Shown piece by piece: positions 1-7,984 of a DNA stretch of 36,829 nt. The notes below the pieces were generated by a model. It saw nothing but the letters and a program-made list of their open reading frames with translations. It searched no databases and was not told the origin of the DNA. How positions within the stretch are numbered: the stretch's first letter is position 1; each line of letters starts with the position of its first letter. The DNA lies in contig PLTD01000082.1 of the NCBI GenBank assembly GCA_003165335.1, positions 1 through 36,829 of the forward strand. Direction: 5' to 3'. This stretch comes from Rhodospirillales bacterium (GTDB taxonomy: Bacteria > Pseudomonadota > Alphaproteobacteria > BOG-932 > Roseiterribacteraceae). Made by a program: the position numbers and the translations under genes.

Positions 1-856
1 GCTTAGCGAATCGAATCCGATGCTGGGTCATCGGGGTTGTCGCCTGGGGATCTCCTATCCTGAGATCTATGAGATGCAGGTCCGTGCGATTTTCGAGGCG
101 ACGGTCCAGGTCAAAGCCGACACGGGCGAGACCGTAACCCCGGAAATCATGATTCCGCTGGTCGGCACCAAGCGGGAACTCGACATACTGAAGATTGTGA
201 TCGACCGCGTGGCGGACGAGGTCGGGAAGCGCGAGGGACGCACGATCGCCTATCAGGTCGGAACGATGATCGAATTGCCACGCGCCGCCTTGCGCGCCGG
301 TCAGATCGCCGAGAGTGCCGAGTTCTTCAGTTTCGGCACGAATGACCTGACCCAAACCACCTTCGGTCTATCGCGTGACGATGCCGGAAGCTTTCTGCCG
401 GCCTATCAGCGCAACGGCATCTTGGAGCACGACCCGTTCGTGACGCTCGACACGGTCGGTGTCGGGGAACTGATTCAAATCGCCGCCGAACGCGGCCGCA
501 AAACCCGCCCCGGTCTCAAGCTCGGCATCTGCGGCGAACATGGCGGAGACCCAGCCTCGATCCGGTTCTGCGAAACAGTTGGGCTGGACTACGTCTCCTG
601 CTCACCCTATCGCGTCCCAATCGCGCGCCTCGCAGCCGCACAGGCGGCACTCTTGATGAACGACGAAATTGAGTCCGACACCGGCTCATCGAAGACGGCC
701 AAGTCCAACAAGGCCATTGAACCGAAAGCGCGCGATAGCGGCACGAACGCCCGCGCCACACGTTCGCCTTCTACCATGGCCAAGGTGGCAAGCAACCGCT
801 ACCGCGCAGAAAAGTCAGAGTCCACGGCAGGCATTCCCCAGAGCCCGTTCGGGTGA
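1..856 (+). CDS. ppdK: Pyruvate, phosphate dikinase, C-terminal part (5' end outside window)
   Basis: This is the PEP/pyruvate-binding TIM-barrel end of PPDK, which interconverts pyruvate + ATP + Pi and PEP + AMP + PPi in the cytoplasm. The reading frame is open from base 2 ([17 protein letters not shown]), so the gene begins before the window and the first ATG at base 20 is internal. Hallmarks are [12 protein letters not shown], the barrel motif [14 protein letters not shown] and the catalytic-cysteine motif [10 protein letters not shown], with the Cys codon near base 530. The barrel should end around [18 protein letters not shown] (about base 655). After that come about 66 extra residues rich in Ser, Lys, Ala and Arg, with no domain I recognise. 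The gene converges on the Rieske gene at 992. Family assignment is very secure; the tail is unexplained. Confidence 0.95.
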   Translation, partial: LSESNPMLGHRGCRLGISYPEIYEMQVRAIFEATVQVKADTGETVTPEIMIPLVGTKRELDILKIVIDRVADEVGKREGRTIAYQVGTMIELPRAALRAGQIAESAEFFSFGTNDLTQTTFGLSRDDAGSFLPAYQRNGILEHDPFVTLDTVGVGELIQIAAERGRKTRPGLKLGICGEHGGDPASIRFCETVGLDYVSCSPYRVPIARLAAAQAALLMNDEIESDTGSSKTAKSNKAIEPKARDSGTNARATRSPSTMAKVASNRYRAEKSESTAGIPQSPFG

Positions 857-918
857 CTTGACGACTGCAAGAAGCGCTCGCCATGCACCAGAAAAGGGCG
901 CATCGCTCATGCGTTTTC

Positions 919-943
919 TAAGCCCCCGGCCGTGCTGGGCTTA
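919..943. terminator. Candidate bidirectional terminator hairpin between converging genes
   Basis: TAAGCCC (919-925) pairs perfectly with GGGCTTA (937-943) across an 11-base GC-rich loop. It lies in the 135-bp gap between ppdK and the converging Rieske gene. A second hairpin follows at about 950-973 (GCAA and CGCC arms around AGAAAA). Neither has a long U tract, so termination is an inference from position and symmetry. Confidence 0.4.
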
Positions 944-991
944 TAATCTGCAATCGCCAGAAAAGGCGCGTTGCGGCTTCCTGTTTCGGCG

Positions 992-2122
992 TCAGACTTT
1001 CGGTTTGGTCCGTATCGTTCGCGTCTTGCCCTGCGCGGCGTCAAACGCCTCATCGGCCATGAATAAATCAAACCGACTGCGCGCTGCAGGAACCGGGCCG
1101 TCGCCGTCGCACATCAAAGGCTGATCTTCGTATCGCATCCGATCCCAAACGACCTTGTCCTGGTCTAGTTGTTTGCAAATGTCGCGGACGAGAGCGCGCG
1201 CCAAGCCACCGGTCGGGCCTTCAGCTTCCGACATCGGTTGTGTGAAGGCAAAACGGACATGCAGCTCGTCCGGCCCTATCGGCGTAATCGCGCTGACCAA
1301 CAATGTTTCCGAAATGCCCTGAAACCGCACACAACCCAGACCCGGCCCTAAATTCCGGCTGATGATCGCGCCATCGACCAGTCCTCGAGGAGTGCCTAAT
1401 TTGGCCCGGGCCGTCGCGTTCCAGATTGGGCCCTCGAAGGTGACTTCTGAATCGGGATACTGGGCCGTGCGATGAATATAAAGGAAATGTGCCCCATCGA
1501 CGCCATTATCATGCATGTTCCGCAGAGAATTGAAAACGCGCCACTCGGACTTCTTGTAGCTCGTCCAGTTCGCGGAACCGACTTCAGGGTAACTCTCAAT
1601 TTCCCATTTCGGCGGTGCGTTATTGGGATGATACCAGATCGAGACAAATCCGTTCCGCTCCACGACCTGCCATGAGCGGATACAGTCCGCGCGCTTTGCT
1701 TGAGGCGGGATCGTGCGCGCATAGGGAATGGCTGTTACCGCTCCTGTCTCATCATACTGCCAAGCGTGAAACGGGCATTCGATATCATTGCCGTTAACAC
1801 GACCGCCATAACCCAGATGTGCTCCGAGATGCCTGCAATAGGCGTCAAGAACCCTTGCCTGACCGTCTTGCCCGCGCCACACGACCATCTCACGGCCAAA
1901 ATACCGAAGCGGCTTGACCTCGCCCACCGCCAATTCGTCGCTGTAGCACAGGGCATACCAACCGAACGGATAGGCTTCGGTCAGTTTCCGCTCTTCAGCC
2001 GAAGGCCGGTTGGGGACATCGGCAATCCTCCAGGCGATAAGTTCATCGCCTTTCAGATGTTCCAGCACGCTCCAGACTGCTGGAGGAGACGTACGAGCGT
2101 CGGTCAAAGCGGTATCGGGCAT
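992..2122 (-). CDS. Rieske non-heme iron oxygenase, alpha subunit (KshA / cholesterol-7-desaturase-like)
   Basis: A 376-residue oxygenase subunit that would hydroxylate or desaturate a hydrophobic, probably polycyclic substrate, using electrons from a separate reductase. The Rieske [2Fe-2S] ligands are C96-x-H98 and C116-x-x-H119. The mononuclear iron motif is D209-x-x-H212-x4-H217 inside DNGVDGAHFLYIH, as in KshA and Neverland/DAF-36-type enzymes. The ATG start is preceded by GGAGGGA. A good promoter lies just upstream (TTGACC at 2172-2177, 16-bp spacer, CATAAT at 2150-2155 on the minus strand), and a perfect 12-bp palindrome covers the -10. The gene is therefore probably transcribed on its own under the TetR encoded at 4882. 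No ferredoxin or reductase gene is adjacent. The substrate is not determinable from sequence. Confidence 0.9.
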   Translation of the reverse strand: MPDTALTDARTSPPAVWSVLEHLKGDELIAWRIADVPNRPSAEERKLTEAYPFGWYALCYSDELAVGEVKPLRYFGREMVVWRGQDGQARVLDAYCRHLGAHLGYGGRVNGNDIECPFHAWQYDETGAVTAIPYARTIPPQAKRADCIRSWQVVERNGFVSIWYHPNNAPPKWEIESYPEVGSANWTSYKKSEWRVFNSLRNMHDNGVDGAHFLYIHRTAQYPDSEVTFEGPIWNATARAKLGTPRGLVDGAIISRNLGPGLGCVRFQGISETLLVSAITPIGPDELHVRFAFTQPMSEAEGPTGGLARALVRDICKQLDQDKVVWDRMRYEDQPLMCDGDGPVPAARSRFDLFMADEAFDAAQGKTRTIRTKPKV

Positions 2123-2142
2123 GGAAAATCCCTCCGGAAGCT

Positions 2143-2177
2143 ATAATGCATTATGAAACACTTGCACCCAGGGTCAA
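2143..2177 (-). promoter_or_regulatory. Promoter with TetR-type operator in front of the Rieske gene (site 1)
   Basis: The perfect palindrome ATAATGCATTAT occupies 2143-2154. On the minus strand it overlaps the -10 CATAAT (2150-2155), which stands 16 bp from a -35 TTGACC (2172-2177). Sixteen bases around the core (TATAATGCATTATGAA) recur in reverse orientation at site 2 (4839). Repression by occlusion of the -10 is the natural reading; binding by the local TetR is inferred. Confidence 0.75.
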
Positions 2178-2182
2178 GCCGG

Positions 2183-3052
2183 TCATAATTTCAGCAGCTT
2201 TTTTGCATTCTCGTATAAGAACTTCGGCCATACATTGTCTTTAAATGGCACGTCGCGCATGTCCGAAAAGATTCGATCGAGCGACAAACCCATAGGGAAA
2301 TATCCGGCATAGAGAATTTTGTCGGCCCCTCTCGTGTTGGCATAGTTAATAATTGCCTTGGGATAATGCTTCGGAGCAAATGCGCTCGTCGAATAGTAAA
2401 GATTGGGGTATTTCAGCATCAGCTTAACAGCCAGTGCTTCCCAAGGCTCTGCGCCGTGCCGCATAACGAATTTAAGCTCAGGAAAGAACCAGCACACCTC
2501 ATCGATCAACTCGACCGCTTGAGGAAACATCGGAACACGAGGGCCAGGCACACCTGCGTTAACGAAGATCGGAATATCCAGGTCAATGCATGCAGCGTAG
2601 GTGACAAACATTCGTTTGTCGTTGATGGGAACCTGAGGGTTGCAGCCGCACGGAAAGACGGAGGCCGCACGTACATCATATTCTTTCGCCAATTGCCGCA
2701 GGCGCCGCACCTCCTCCATGCCACCATTCGGGTCTAGTCCTACGTCAAAGACGAAACGGTCTGAAAATCGGTCGCGCGCTATCTTATGCATGTCGGAGAA
2801 AGCGTTCACACCGATAAGAGCTTTTTCGATATTGAATCGGTCCATCTGGGCAACAGCCCAGCCAACCGGATCATCTCCGATGGTCTCAATATTGGGTATA
2901 TCTTTAAACATATATTGCGCAGGAAAGGCGAAATCGCGGCTTTCGCGATCCCGGTACAGCGGTTTGAAGGATTCATAGGCTTCGTGCAGCCCCTTGATGT
3001 CGGGCAGTCCGAACATCAAATCGATGACCTTATGGCCTTCAGGGTAAGACAT
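2183..3052 (-). CDS. Amidohydrolase-2 family protein with degenerate metal site
   Basis: A 289-residue TIM-barrel protein of the amidohydrolase-2 (ACMSD-like) family. Typical landmarks are the region FPELKFVMRHGAEPW (H199) and the C-terminal ENAKKLL. The usual metal ligands are mostly missing: the HxH after strand 1 is D11-L-M13, the mid-barrel His is N165, and the late Asp of the usual GSDYP motif is Tyr (AGYFPMG, residue 251). From memory, an actinobacterial subfamily has the same substitutions, so this looks like a conserved variant, not random decay. It may act without a metal, for example as a hydratase, lyase or decarboxylase-like enzyme on a CoA-linked ring product. It starts 25 bp after the acyl-CoA ligase stop with an AAGGA ribosome site, so the two genes are co-transcribed from the site-2 promoter. 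Confidence 0.8.
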   Translation of the reverse strand: MSYPEGHKVIDLMFGLPDIKGLHEAYESFKPLYRDRESRDFAFPAQYMFKDIPNIETIGDDPVGWAVAQMDRFNIEKALIGVNAFSDMHKIARDRFSDRFVFDVGLDPNGGMEEVRRLRQLAKEYDVRAASVFPCGCNPQVPINDKRMFVTYAACIDLDIPIFVNAGVPGPRVPMFPQAVELIDEVCWFFPELKFVMRHGAEPWEALAVKLMLKYPNLYYSTSAFAPKHYPKAIINYANTRGADKILYAGYFPMGLSLDRIFSDMRDVPFKDNVWPKFLYENAKKLLKL

Positions 3053-3077
3053 TATTTAGGTTCCTTTAGAGTGCAGC

Positions 3078-4769
3078 TTAAGATTTTGATGCGCTGTAGG
3101 CGCGGCGAAGGGCGGCCTTGTCGATTTTCCCGACGGCGTTTCTTACAAACGGCGCTTTCTGAACGGTAATCTCTGAAGGCAGTTTGTAGCTGGCCAGTCG
3201 ATCGCGACCGAAGGCGAGTATGGCAGCCTTATCAAGGTCAGCGTGCGTGTGCGGCACGATTGCGAGCACTACTCGTTCTCCCCAATGATCATCGGCAGTT
3301 CCGAAGGCGGCAACCTCCATGACACCGGGAAACTCCTGGAAGACGCGCTCCAGTTCGGCACAGTAAATATTTTCTCCACCGCGGATAATCACGTCCTTCT
3401 TACGGTCCACTATTGTGATAAAGCGGTTGGAATCGAGATATCCAATGTCGCCCGTTCTCAGCCAACCATCACGAAAGACAGCGGCATTCGCTTCGGGTTG
3501 GTTCCAATAGCCCGCCATTACCAGCGCGCCGCGCACCCATATCTCGCCTACCGCGCCCAACGGCAAGTCATGACCTTCGTCGTCTGTAATGCGGACTTCT
3601 ACACCCGGCAGGAGACGACCGCCGGCTTTTGGGTTTGACAAATATTCCTCACCCGTACCCGACGCGATCGCACCATTCGTTTCAGTCATGCCGAAGCCGC
3701 CACCTGGAGCCGCCTTAGGAAAGGCCTTGCTGATGGCTGCCAGCAAATTGGGGGGAGTTGCCTGCCCTCCGATGCCGATATTGGTAATCGAGCTAAGATC
3801 GGCACTCTCAAAGGCTAGAGATCCCAGAACGTCCCAAAAAATCGATGGGGGCCCTTGCAGTGATGTAATGCGTTCTCGTGCGATCAGAGACAAAGCCACT
3901 TCAGGATCCCATCGATCCATGATGACGATTTTGCCACCATTGATTATCGCTCCGAGCAACATCGCCGAAGCTCCACTGACGTGAAACAAGGGGAAGATCG
4001 CCAGTGTCGCCATTTGTGGAAATGCCGCCGCCAGCGCTGCAGGCTCCAGAGACATTCGACGGGCGGCATGGGTGAGATATGTCGCACCGTTGTGACGCAT
4101 CCCGAATAGGAATGTCGAAACACCGCGATGCGTCAGTACCGCCCCTTTCGGCCGCCCGGTAGTGCCCGATGTAAACATGATGATGGCCGGGTCTTCCGGA
4201 GTCGCATCTGAAACACGAACGGGGGCAGGAGCGATTTCAATAATTTCGTCTAACGGATCGCGGAAATTACCCGCATCGTCGGCAATTATGATTGGTCCTC
4301 GGAACCCGTCTGCTATTGCTTCCGCTCGCCGGCGGTCTGCAATGACAAGCATGCATTCGGTATCATGCAAGCCATGGATAATCTCGTCTGGAGCCCCTCT
4401 GCTGTTGACCAGTACAGCGGTACCGCCTGCAAGCAGAATGGCGATAAAAGCGAGAATCCATTCGGGTGAATTGCGCATCGCGATCGCGATCTGTGTACCT
4501 GCGCCAACGCCATAGTCGGACTTGAGGCGTTCAGACAAACCGCTGGCACGCGACAGTGCTTCCGAATATTTCAAGCGACGCTCACCGGAAACGATAAAAG
4601 TCCGCTCGGCGTGACCCCCTGCTTCCAGAATCAAATAAGTCAGGTTGCGCGGCAAATTCCTATAGGTCTTGAGCGGTGCGCCATTGATTGTCTGATCAAT
4701 CAACTCGAATTGCTGTCCCGGTGCGGACAAGCCGTCCCGAATTCGGTCGAGTTCAGCCAAAACCGACAT
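3078..4769 (-). CDS. Acyl-CoA synthetase (ANL superfamily AMP-forming ligase)
   Basis: A 563-residue adenylate-forming enzyme that activates a carboxylate to its acyl-CoA via acyl-AMP. Visible motifs are the P-loop MFTSGTTGRPKG, GGFGMTETNG, GYWNQPEANAAVFRDGWLRTGD, DRKKDVIIRGGENIYCAELE, and the C-terminal catalytic Lys in AVGKIDKAALRR. An upstream TTG at 4796 would add nine residues. I chose the ATG at 4769 because AAGGGGAAAG stands at the right distance. It is the first gene of a ligase-amidohydrolase operon; the palindromic operator over a perfect TATAAT lies about 70 bp upstream. Substrate is unknown; steroid side-chain, fatty or aromatic acids are all possible. Its co-regulation with two acyl-CoA dehydrogenases points to beta-oxidation of the product. 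Confidence 0.92.
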   Translation of the reverse strand: MSVLAELDRIRDGLSAPGQQFELIDQTINGAPLKTYRNLPRNLTYLILEAGGHAERTFIVSGERRLKYSEALSRASGLSERLKSDYGVGAGTQIAIAMRNSPEWILAFIAILLAGGTAVLVNSRGAPDEIIHGLHDTECMLVIADRRRAEAIADGFRGPIIIADDAGNFRDPLDEIIEIAPAPVRVSDATPEDPAIIMFTSGTTGRPKGAVLTHRGVSTFLFGMRHNGATYLTHAARRMSLEPAALAAAFPQMATLAIFPLFHVSGASAMLLGAIINGGKIVIMDRWDPEVALSLIARERITSLQGPPSIFWDVLGSLAFESADLSSITNIGIGGQATPPNLLAAISKAFPKAAPGGGFGMTETNGAIASGTGEEYLSNPKAGGRLLPGVEVRITDDEGHDLPLGAVGEIWVRGALVMAGYWNQPEANAAVFRDGWLRTGDIGYLDSNRFITIVDRKKDVIIRGGENIYCAELERVFQEFPGVMEVAAFGTADDHWGERVVLAIVPHTHADLDKAAILAFGRDRLASYKLPSEITVQKAPFVRNAVGKIDKAALRRAYSASKS

Positions 4770-4838
4770 TGCTCTTTCCCCTTGAATCTTCGTCAACCGG
4801 GCCTCGCATTGGAGTTAGCATCCCGATTTTTAGTTTTC

Positions 4839-4851
4839 ATAATGCATTATA
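4839..4851 (-). promoter_or_regulatory. TetR-type operator over the -10 of the ligase-amidohydrolase operon (site 2)
   Basis: The perfect palindrome ATAATGCATTAT (4839-4850) overlaps a perfect minus-strand -10, TATAAT (4846-4851). I see no good -35 at 16-18 bp. The extended 16-mer is the exact reverse complement of site 1, about 2.7 kb away, so chance is unlikely. The site lies between the divergent ligase promoter and the 3' end of the tetR gene. Confidence 0.75.
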
Positions 4852-4881
4852 CTTGTCAGCTCAACGCATCACTCACGTAGA

Positions 4882-5538
4882 TTAAGCAACGCCTGAGCTA
4901 AGCACTTCGAGTCGCCGCAGTACTCCGCTTTGTTCGTTGGGGGTGCAAATGCCTGACAGCATTAGCAAAACTCCCGTTTCGATTTCGATTGCCAACTTTT
5001 GTTCGGTACCACGCTCCATCAGACGATCCTGAAGCGACCCGGCAACACTATGGGCCAAATGTCGAGCTAGTGTTGCGGTCGGGATAACCGGTCTGAATTT
5101 TCCTAAGAGTTGTGGCTTCTCAAGGGCGGCCTCGAACATCCTATAGGTAAGCATTAAGCTGTCGCGCTGACCCTCGGCACTTTCCTGAGCTACCAAGGTG
5201 ACAATCATACGACGGTAGAAATGTCGTTTGCTGTAGTAGACCCGCGATAGGATTCTTGAGAGTTCGGATATCCACCCGACCAAATCCTCACATGGCAAGT
5301 CCGCGATATCTTGAGCCCGATCGTAAATGTCTTCGCGGACAATTTCTAACAGAATACTGGATTTCGACCCGAAGAGATTATAGGGCGTGACTAGGCTGAC
5401 ACCTGCTTTCTCTGCCAAATCTGGCATCGAAAAATCCTTGTTCTTAGCCTCAAGAATCAGAGACCGCGCCGCGTCCAGGATTGAGCGTCGCCGGGTAATT
5501 TTCTTCAACTCTCTTGTACTCGATGCCAATTGGCCCAT
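4882..5538 (-). CDS. TetR/AcrR family transcriptional regulator
   Basis: A 218-residue regulator. The N-terminal DNA-binding domain has the TetR helix-turn-helix at about residues 38-60 (SMPDLAEKAGVSLVTPYNLF, then GSKSSIL). The C-terminal half is the variable ligand-binding and dimerisation domain. The frame is open back to 5730, but those extra 64 residues overlap the divergent dehydrogenase gene and look non-coding. The ATG at 5538 gives a normal family length and a normal N-terminus (MGQLASSTRELKK). The gene is divergent from the acyl-CoA dehydrogenase pair, with an operator-like palindrome at 5602 in the gap and two more at neighbouring operons. It is therefore probably a local repressor released by a pathway intermediate, perhaps an acyl-CoA. 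The ligand is unknown. Confidence 0.9.
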   Translation of the reverse strand: MGQLASSTRELKKITRRRSILDAARSLILEAKNKDFSMPDLAEKAGVSLVTPYNLFGSKSSILLEIVREDIYDRAQDIADLPCEDLVGWISELSRILSRVYYSKRHFYRRMIVTLVAQESAEGQRDSLMLTYRMFEAALEKPQLLGKFRPVIPTATLARHLAHSVAGSLQDRLMERGTEQKLAIEIETGVLLMLSGICTPNEQSGVLRRLEVLSSGVA

Positions 5539-5577
5539 TTTCACGCTCCGTGCGTATCGCCCAATATCGCAATTGCG

Positions 5578-5613
5578 TTCAGCCGTTTCCCCCAATAAAC
5601 TATAATGCCTTAT
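5578..5613 (+). promoter_or_regulatory. Promoter and one-mismatch operator before the acyl-CoA dehydrogenase pair (site 3)
   Basis: ATAATGCCTTAT (5602-5613) differs at one base from the perfect palindromes at 2143 and 4839. It overlaps a perfect -10 TATAAT (5601-5606), 17 bp from a weak -35 TTCAGC (5578-5583). It sits in the 96-bp gap between the divergent tetR and dehydrogenase genes, so it could serve both autoregulation and operon control. The mismatch may weaken binding compared with sites 1 and 2. Confidence 0.7.
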
Positions 5614-5634
5614 GGTTTTTGGAAAGGCCTCTCC

Positions 5635-6798
5635 ATGAGCGACGGTGACAGTTTCAGGACGGAGGTCAGGTCCTGGCTCGAATATAATTGCCCCATCGAG
5701 AAGCGGGGTCCGATGAATGAGACCGACCACTGCTTCGGCGGAAGACGCTGGCGCTTCAAAGACGACGCGCAGCGCCTATGGCTGGAACGAATGAGTTCAC
5801 GTGGCTGGACTGCGCCCGAATGGCCCAGGCAATACGGCGGCGGTGGGCTTTCCCCAGTAGAGGCCCAAGTTTTGCGCGAGGAGATGTCGCGAATTCAAGC
5901 GCATTCGCCGCTCACAAGCCTAGGCATATGGATGTTGGGGCCTGCATTACTAAGGTTTGGCACGGAAGAGCAAAAGCAAAAATATCTGCCGCCGATCGTA
6001 CGCGGTGAAGTTCGCTGGTGTCAGGGGTATTCCGAGCCAAACGCCGGGTCGGACCTAGTCAGCCTGCAGACCCGCGCAGAGCTCATCGGCGAAGAATTTG
6101 TCATCAATGGAGCCAAAATCTGGACCTCATATGGGCATTTGTCGGATGCAATCTTCTGTCTGGTTCGCACCGATCCATCAAAGCCACGCCACGAAGGCAT
6201 TAGTTTTTTACTGATTGACGATATGACTGTTCCGGGGGTCGTAGCCTCCCCATTGAAATTGCTGTCGGGCGCCGAACATTTCTCTCAAGTCTTCTTCGAC
6301 GACGTTCATGTATCGCACGACAATCTAGTCGGTGTGCTGAATCGCGGTTGGGACGTCGCAAAATACCTACTGTTGTTCGAGCGCGCGATGATCGGCGGTC
6401 GAACTGCAGACACAACACGACTGCCTGCTATCGCTGTTAAACATATGGGTAGGGATGCGCTGCGCGCCGAACCGATGTTGCGGGCGAAAATTATAGAGCT
6501 CGATATGGAACTGGCAGCGTTCGAAGCAATGGTTGAACGATATGACGACGAGGCTGCGGCCGGGATCATGCCCGGCGCAAAATCGTCGATGCTGAAATAT
6601 TGGGCGACCGAGTTGGCAGTACGTCGCCATGAGTTAACAGTTTCGGTTATGGGAATCGACGGAATCAACCTTGATGGCGATAGCGGCAAGGTCGCTTTGA
6701 ACTGGCTGGCGGCACTTCCCAACCGAATTGGCGGCGGTACTTCTGAAATTCAGTTAAACGTTATTGCAAAACGCGTCTTGGAACTTCCCGGTGCGTAA
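5635..6798 (+). CDS. Acyl-CoA dehydrogenase, putative catalytic subunit of a pair
   Basis: A 387-residue FAD-dependent acyl-CoA dehydrogenase for alpha,beta-desaturation of an acyl-CoA. Family motifs are WCQGYSEPNAGSDL (about 128-141), IWTSYGH, and the C-terminal NRIGGGTSEIQLNVIAKRVL. E249 in LLLFERAMIGG falls where isovaleryl-CoA-type dehydrogenases carry their catalytic base. I chose the ATG at 5635, preceded by GGAAAGG. An in-frame ATG at 5605 lies inside the operator and -10 and would add ten implausible residues. The second dehydrogenase follows 31 bp later. Such adjacent pairs form alpha2beta2 enzymes in steroid side-chain and ring degradation (ChsE-type). That makes a bulky CoA ester a likely substrate, by inference. 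Confidence 0.92.
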   Translation: MSDGDSFRTEVRSWLEYNCPIEKRGPMNETDHCFGGRRWRFKDDAQRLWLERMSSRGWTAPEWPRQYGGGGLSPVEAQVLREEMSRIQAHSPLTSLGIWMLGPALLRFGTEEQKQKYLPPIVRGEVRWCQGYSEPNAGSDLVSLQTRAELIGEEFVINGAKIWTSYGHLSDAIFCLVRTDPSKPRHEGISFLLIDDMTVPGVVASPLKLLSGAEHFSQVFFDDVHVSHDNLVGVLNRGWDVAKYLLLFERAMIGGRTADTTRLPAIAVKHMGRDALRAEPMLRAKIIELDMELAAFEAMVERYDDEAAAGIMPGAKSSMLKYWATELAVRRHELTVSVMGIDGINLDGDSGKVALNWLAALPNRIGGGTSEIQLNVIAKRVLELPGA

Positions 6799-6829
6799 AA
6801 CTTCGCGAATTTCATAGGAGTATTGCTTC

Positions 6830-7954
6830 TTGTCCTTACTGATAGACGACGACACGAGGATGCTGCGCGATTCCGCTCAGCGATTTTTCGCCGGGTCCGA
6901 TTCCGTGCGTTCTCTTCGTCGTCTGCGTGATTCTCGCGACCTGACAGGCATCGCACACGGCACTTGGAACGGGATCGTCGAACTGGGACTTTCCGGGGTC
7001 CTGATACCCGAACAATTCGGTGGTTCAGGATTGGACACAATGGCGTCGATCCAAATCTCAGAAATGATGGGCGCTTCCCTGGCGACGGGTCCCTTCCTGT
7101 CAAGCGCAGTAATGTCCTCAACCATCCTTCTCGCGTGCAACAACGATCGGATCAAAAACGACATCCTCCCGGCAATTGCCTCTGGGAGCATAGTCACTTT
7201 GGCTTCCGAGGAGACTTCCCGACACAATCCCCTCTCCATTAGCGCGACCGTGGGGAATCAGAATGGGAGATATGTTCTCTCCGGCAATAAGATCGCGGTG
7301 ATAGACGGAAATATCGCGGAAAAGCTAATCGTTCCGGCCAAATCTACGGACAATGGCCAGGTGCTTCTACTGCTCGTCAATTCGGACGCCAACGGAATTG
7401 TGACAAAGGTCGGAATGGGCATTGATAGCCATCCGGTCGTCGAAATTGCCTTTAGCAATGTCGCACTTGGTCCGGAAAATGTGATTTCCGACGATGAGAG
7501 GTCGATCGATTATCTGGACAAGGCCTTCGATATCGGCCGCATTCATCTGGCTGCGGAGATGCTGGGCGCTGCCCAGGAGGCGTTCGACAGGACCGTGGAT
7601 TATCTAAAAACCCGTGTTCAGTTCGGACGAAAGATCGGCGAGTTTCAGGCACTCCAGCACCGTGCAGCCCTGCTATTTGGCGAGCTCGAGATCGCGCGGT
7701 CGCTCGTGTTGAAGTCAGCTTCAATATATGACACGGACCAAGCGCGTAGCGCTGAATTCGCAAGCCTGGCCAAGGCGCGCGTTGGTGAGATCGCAAAGCA
7801 TGTCACGACTGAAGCCGTCCAACTCCATGGCGGGATCGGCGTTACGGATGATTTCGATATCGGCCTGTTCTTGAAGCGGGTCAAAGTGGCTTCCGAACGG
7901 CTGGGAGACACTTCATTCCATGCTGAGCGCTATGCTGGTCTGCAAGGCCTGTAA
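6830..7954 (+). CDS. Acyl-CoA dehydrogenase, putative non-catalytic partner subunit
   Basis: A 374-residue acyl-CoA dehydrogenase homologue. It has the late motifs KTRVQFGRKIGEFQALQHRAA and AVQLHGGIGVTDD, typical of FAD and dimer contacts. At the position aligned with the partner's E249 it reads DIGRIHLAAEMLG (Gly236), so the catalytic Glu appears absent. This fits the known pattern in heterotetrameric steroid acyl-CoA dehydrogenases, where only one subunit supplies the base. The start is TTG at 6830, placed 9 nt after AGGAG (6816-6820); no better ATG exists nearby. It is co-transcribed with the upstream dehydrogenase and converges on the MaoC gene with a 30-bp gap. Confidence 0.9.
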   Translation: MSLLIDDDTRMLRDSAQRFFAGSDSVRSLRRLRDSRDLTGIAHGTWNGIVELGLSGVLIPEQFGGSGLDTMASIQISEMMGASLATGPFLSSAVMSSTILLACNNDRIKNDILPAIASGSIVTLASEETSRHNPLSISATVGNQNGRYVLSGNKIAVIDGNIAEKLIVPAKSTDNGQVLLLLVNSDANGIVTKVGMGIDSHPVVEIAFSNVALGPENVISDDERSIDYLDKAFDIGRIHLAAEMLGAAQEAFDRTVDYLKTRVQFGRKIGEFQALQHRAALLFGELEIARSLVLKSASIYDTDQARSAEFASLAKARVGEIAKHVTTEAVQLHGGIGVTDDFDIGLFLKRVKVASERLGDTSFHAERYAGLQGL

Positions 7955-7984
7955 GCTCCGGTTTCGAGCGCTTGGACAGCGCAA

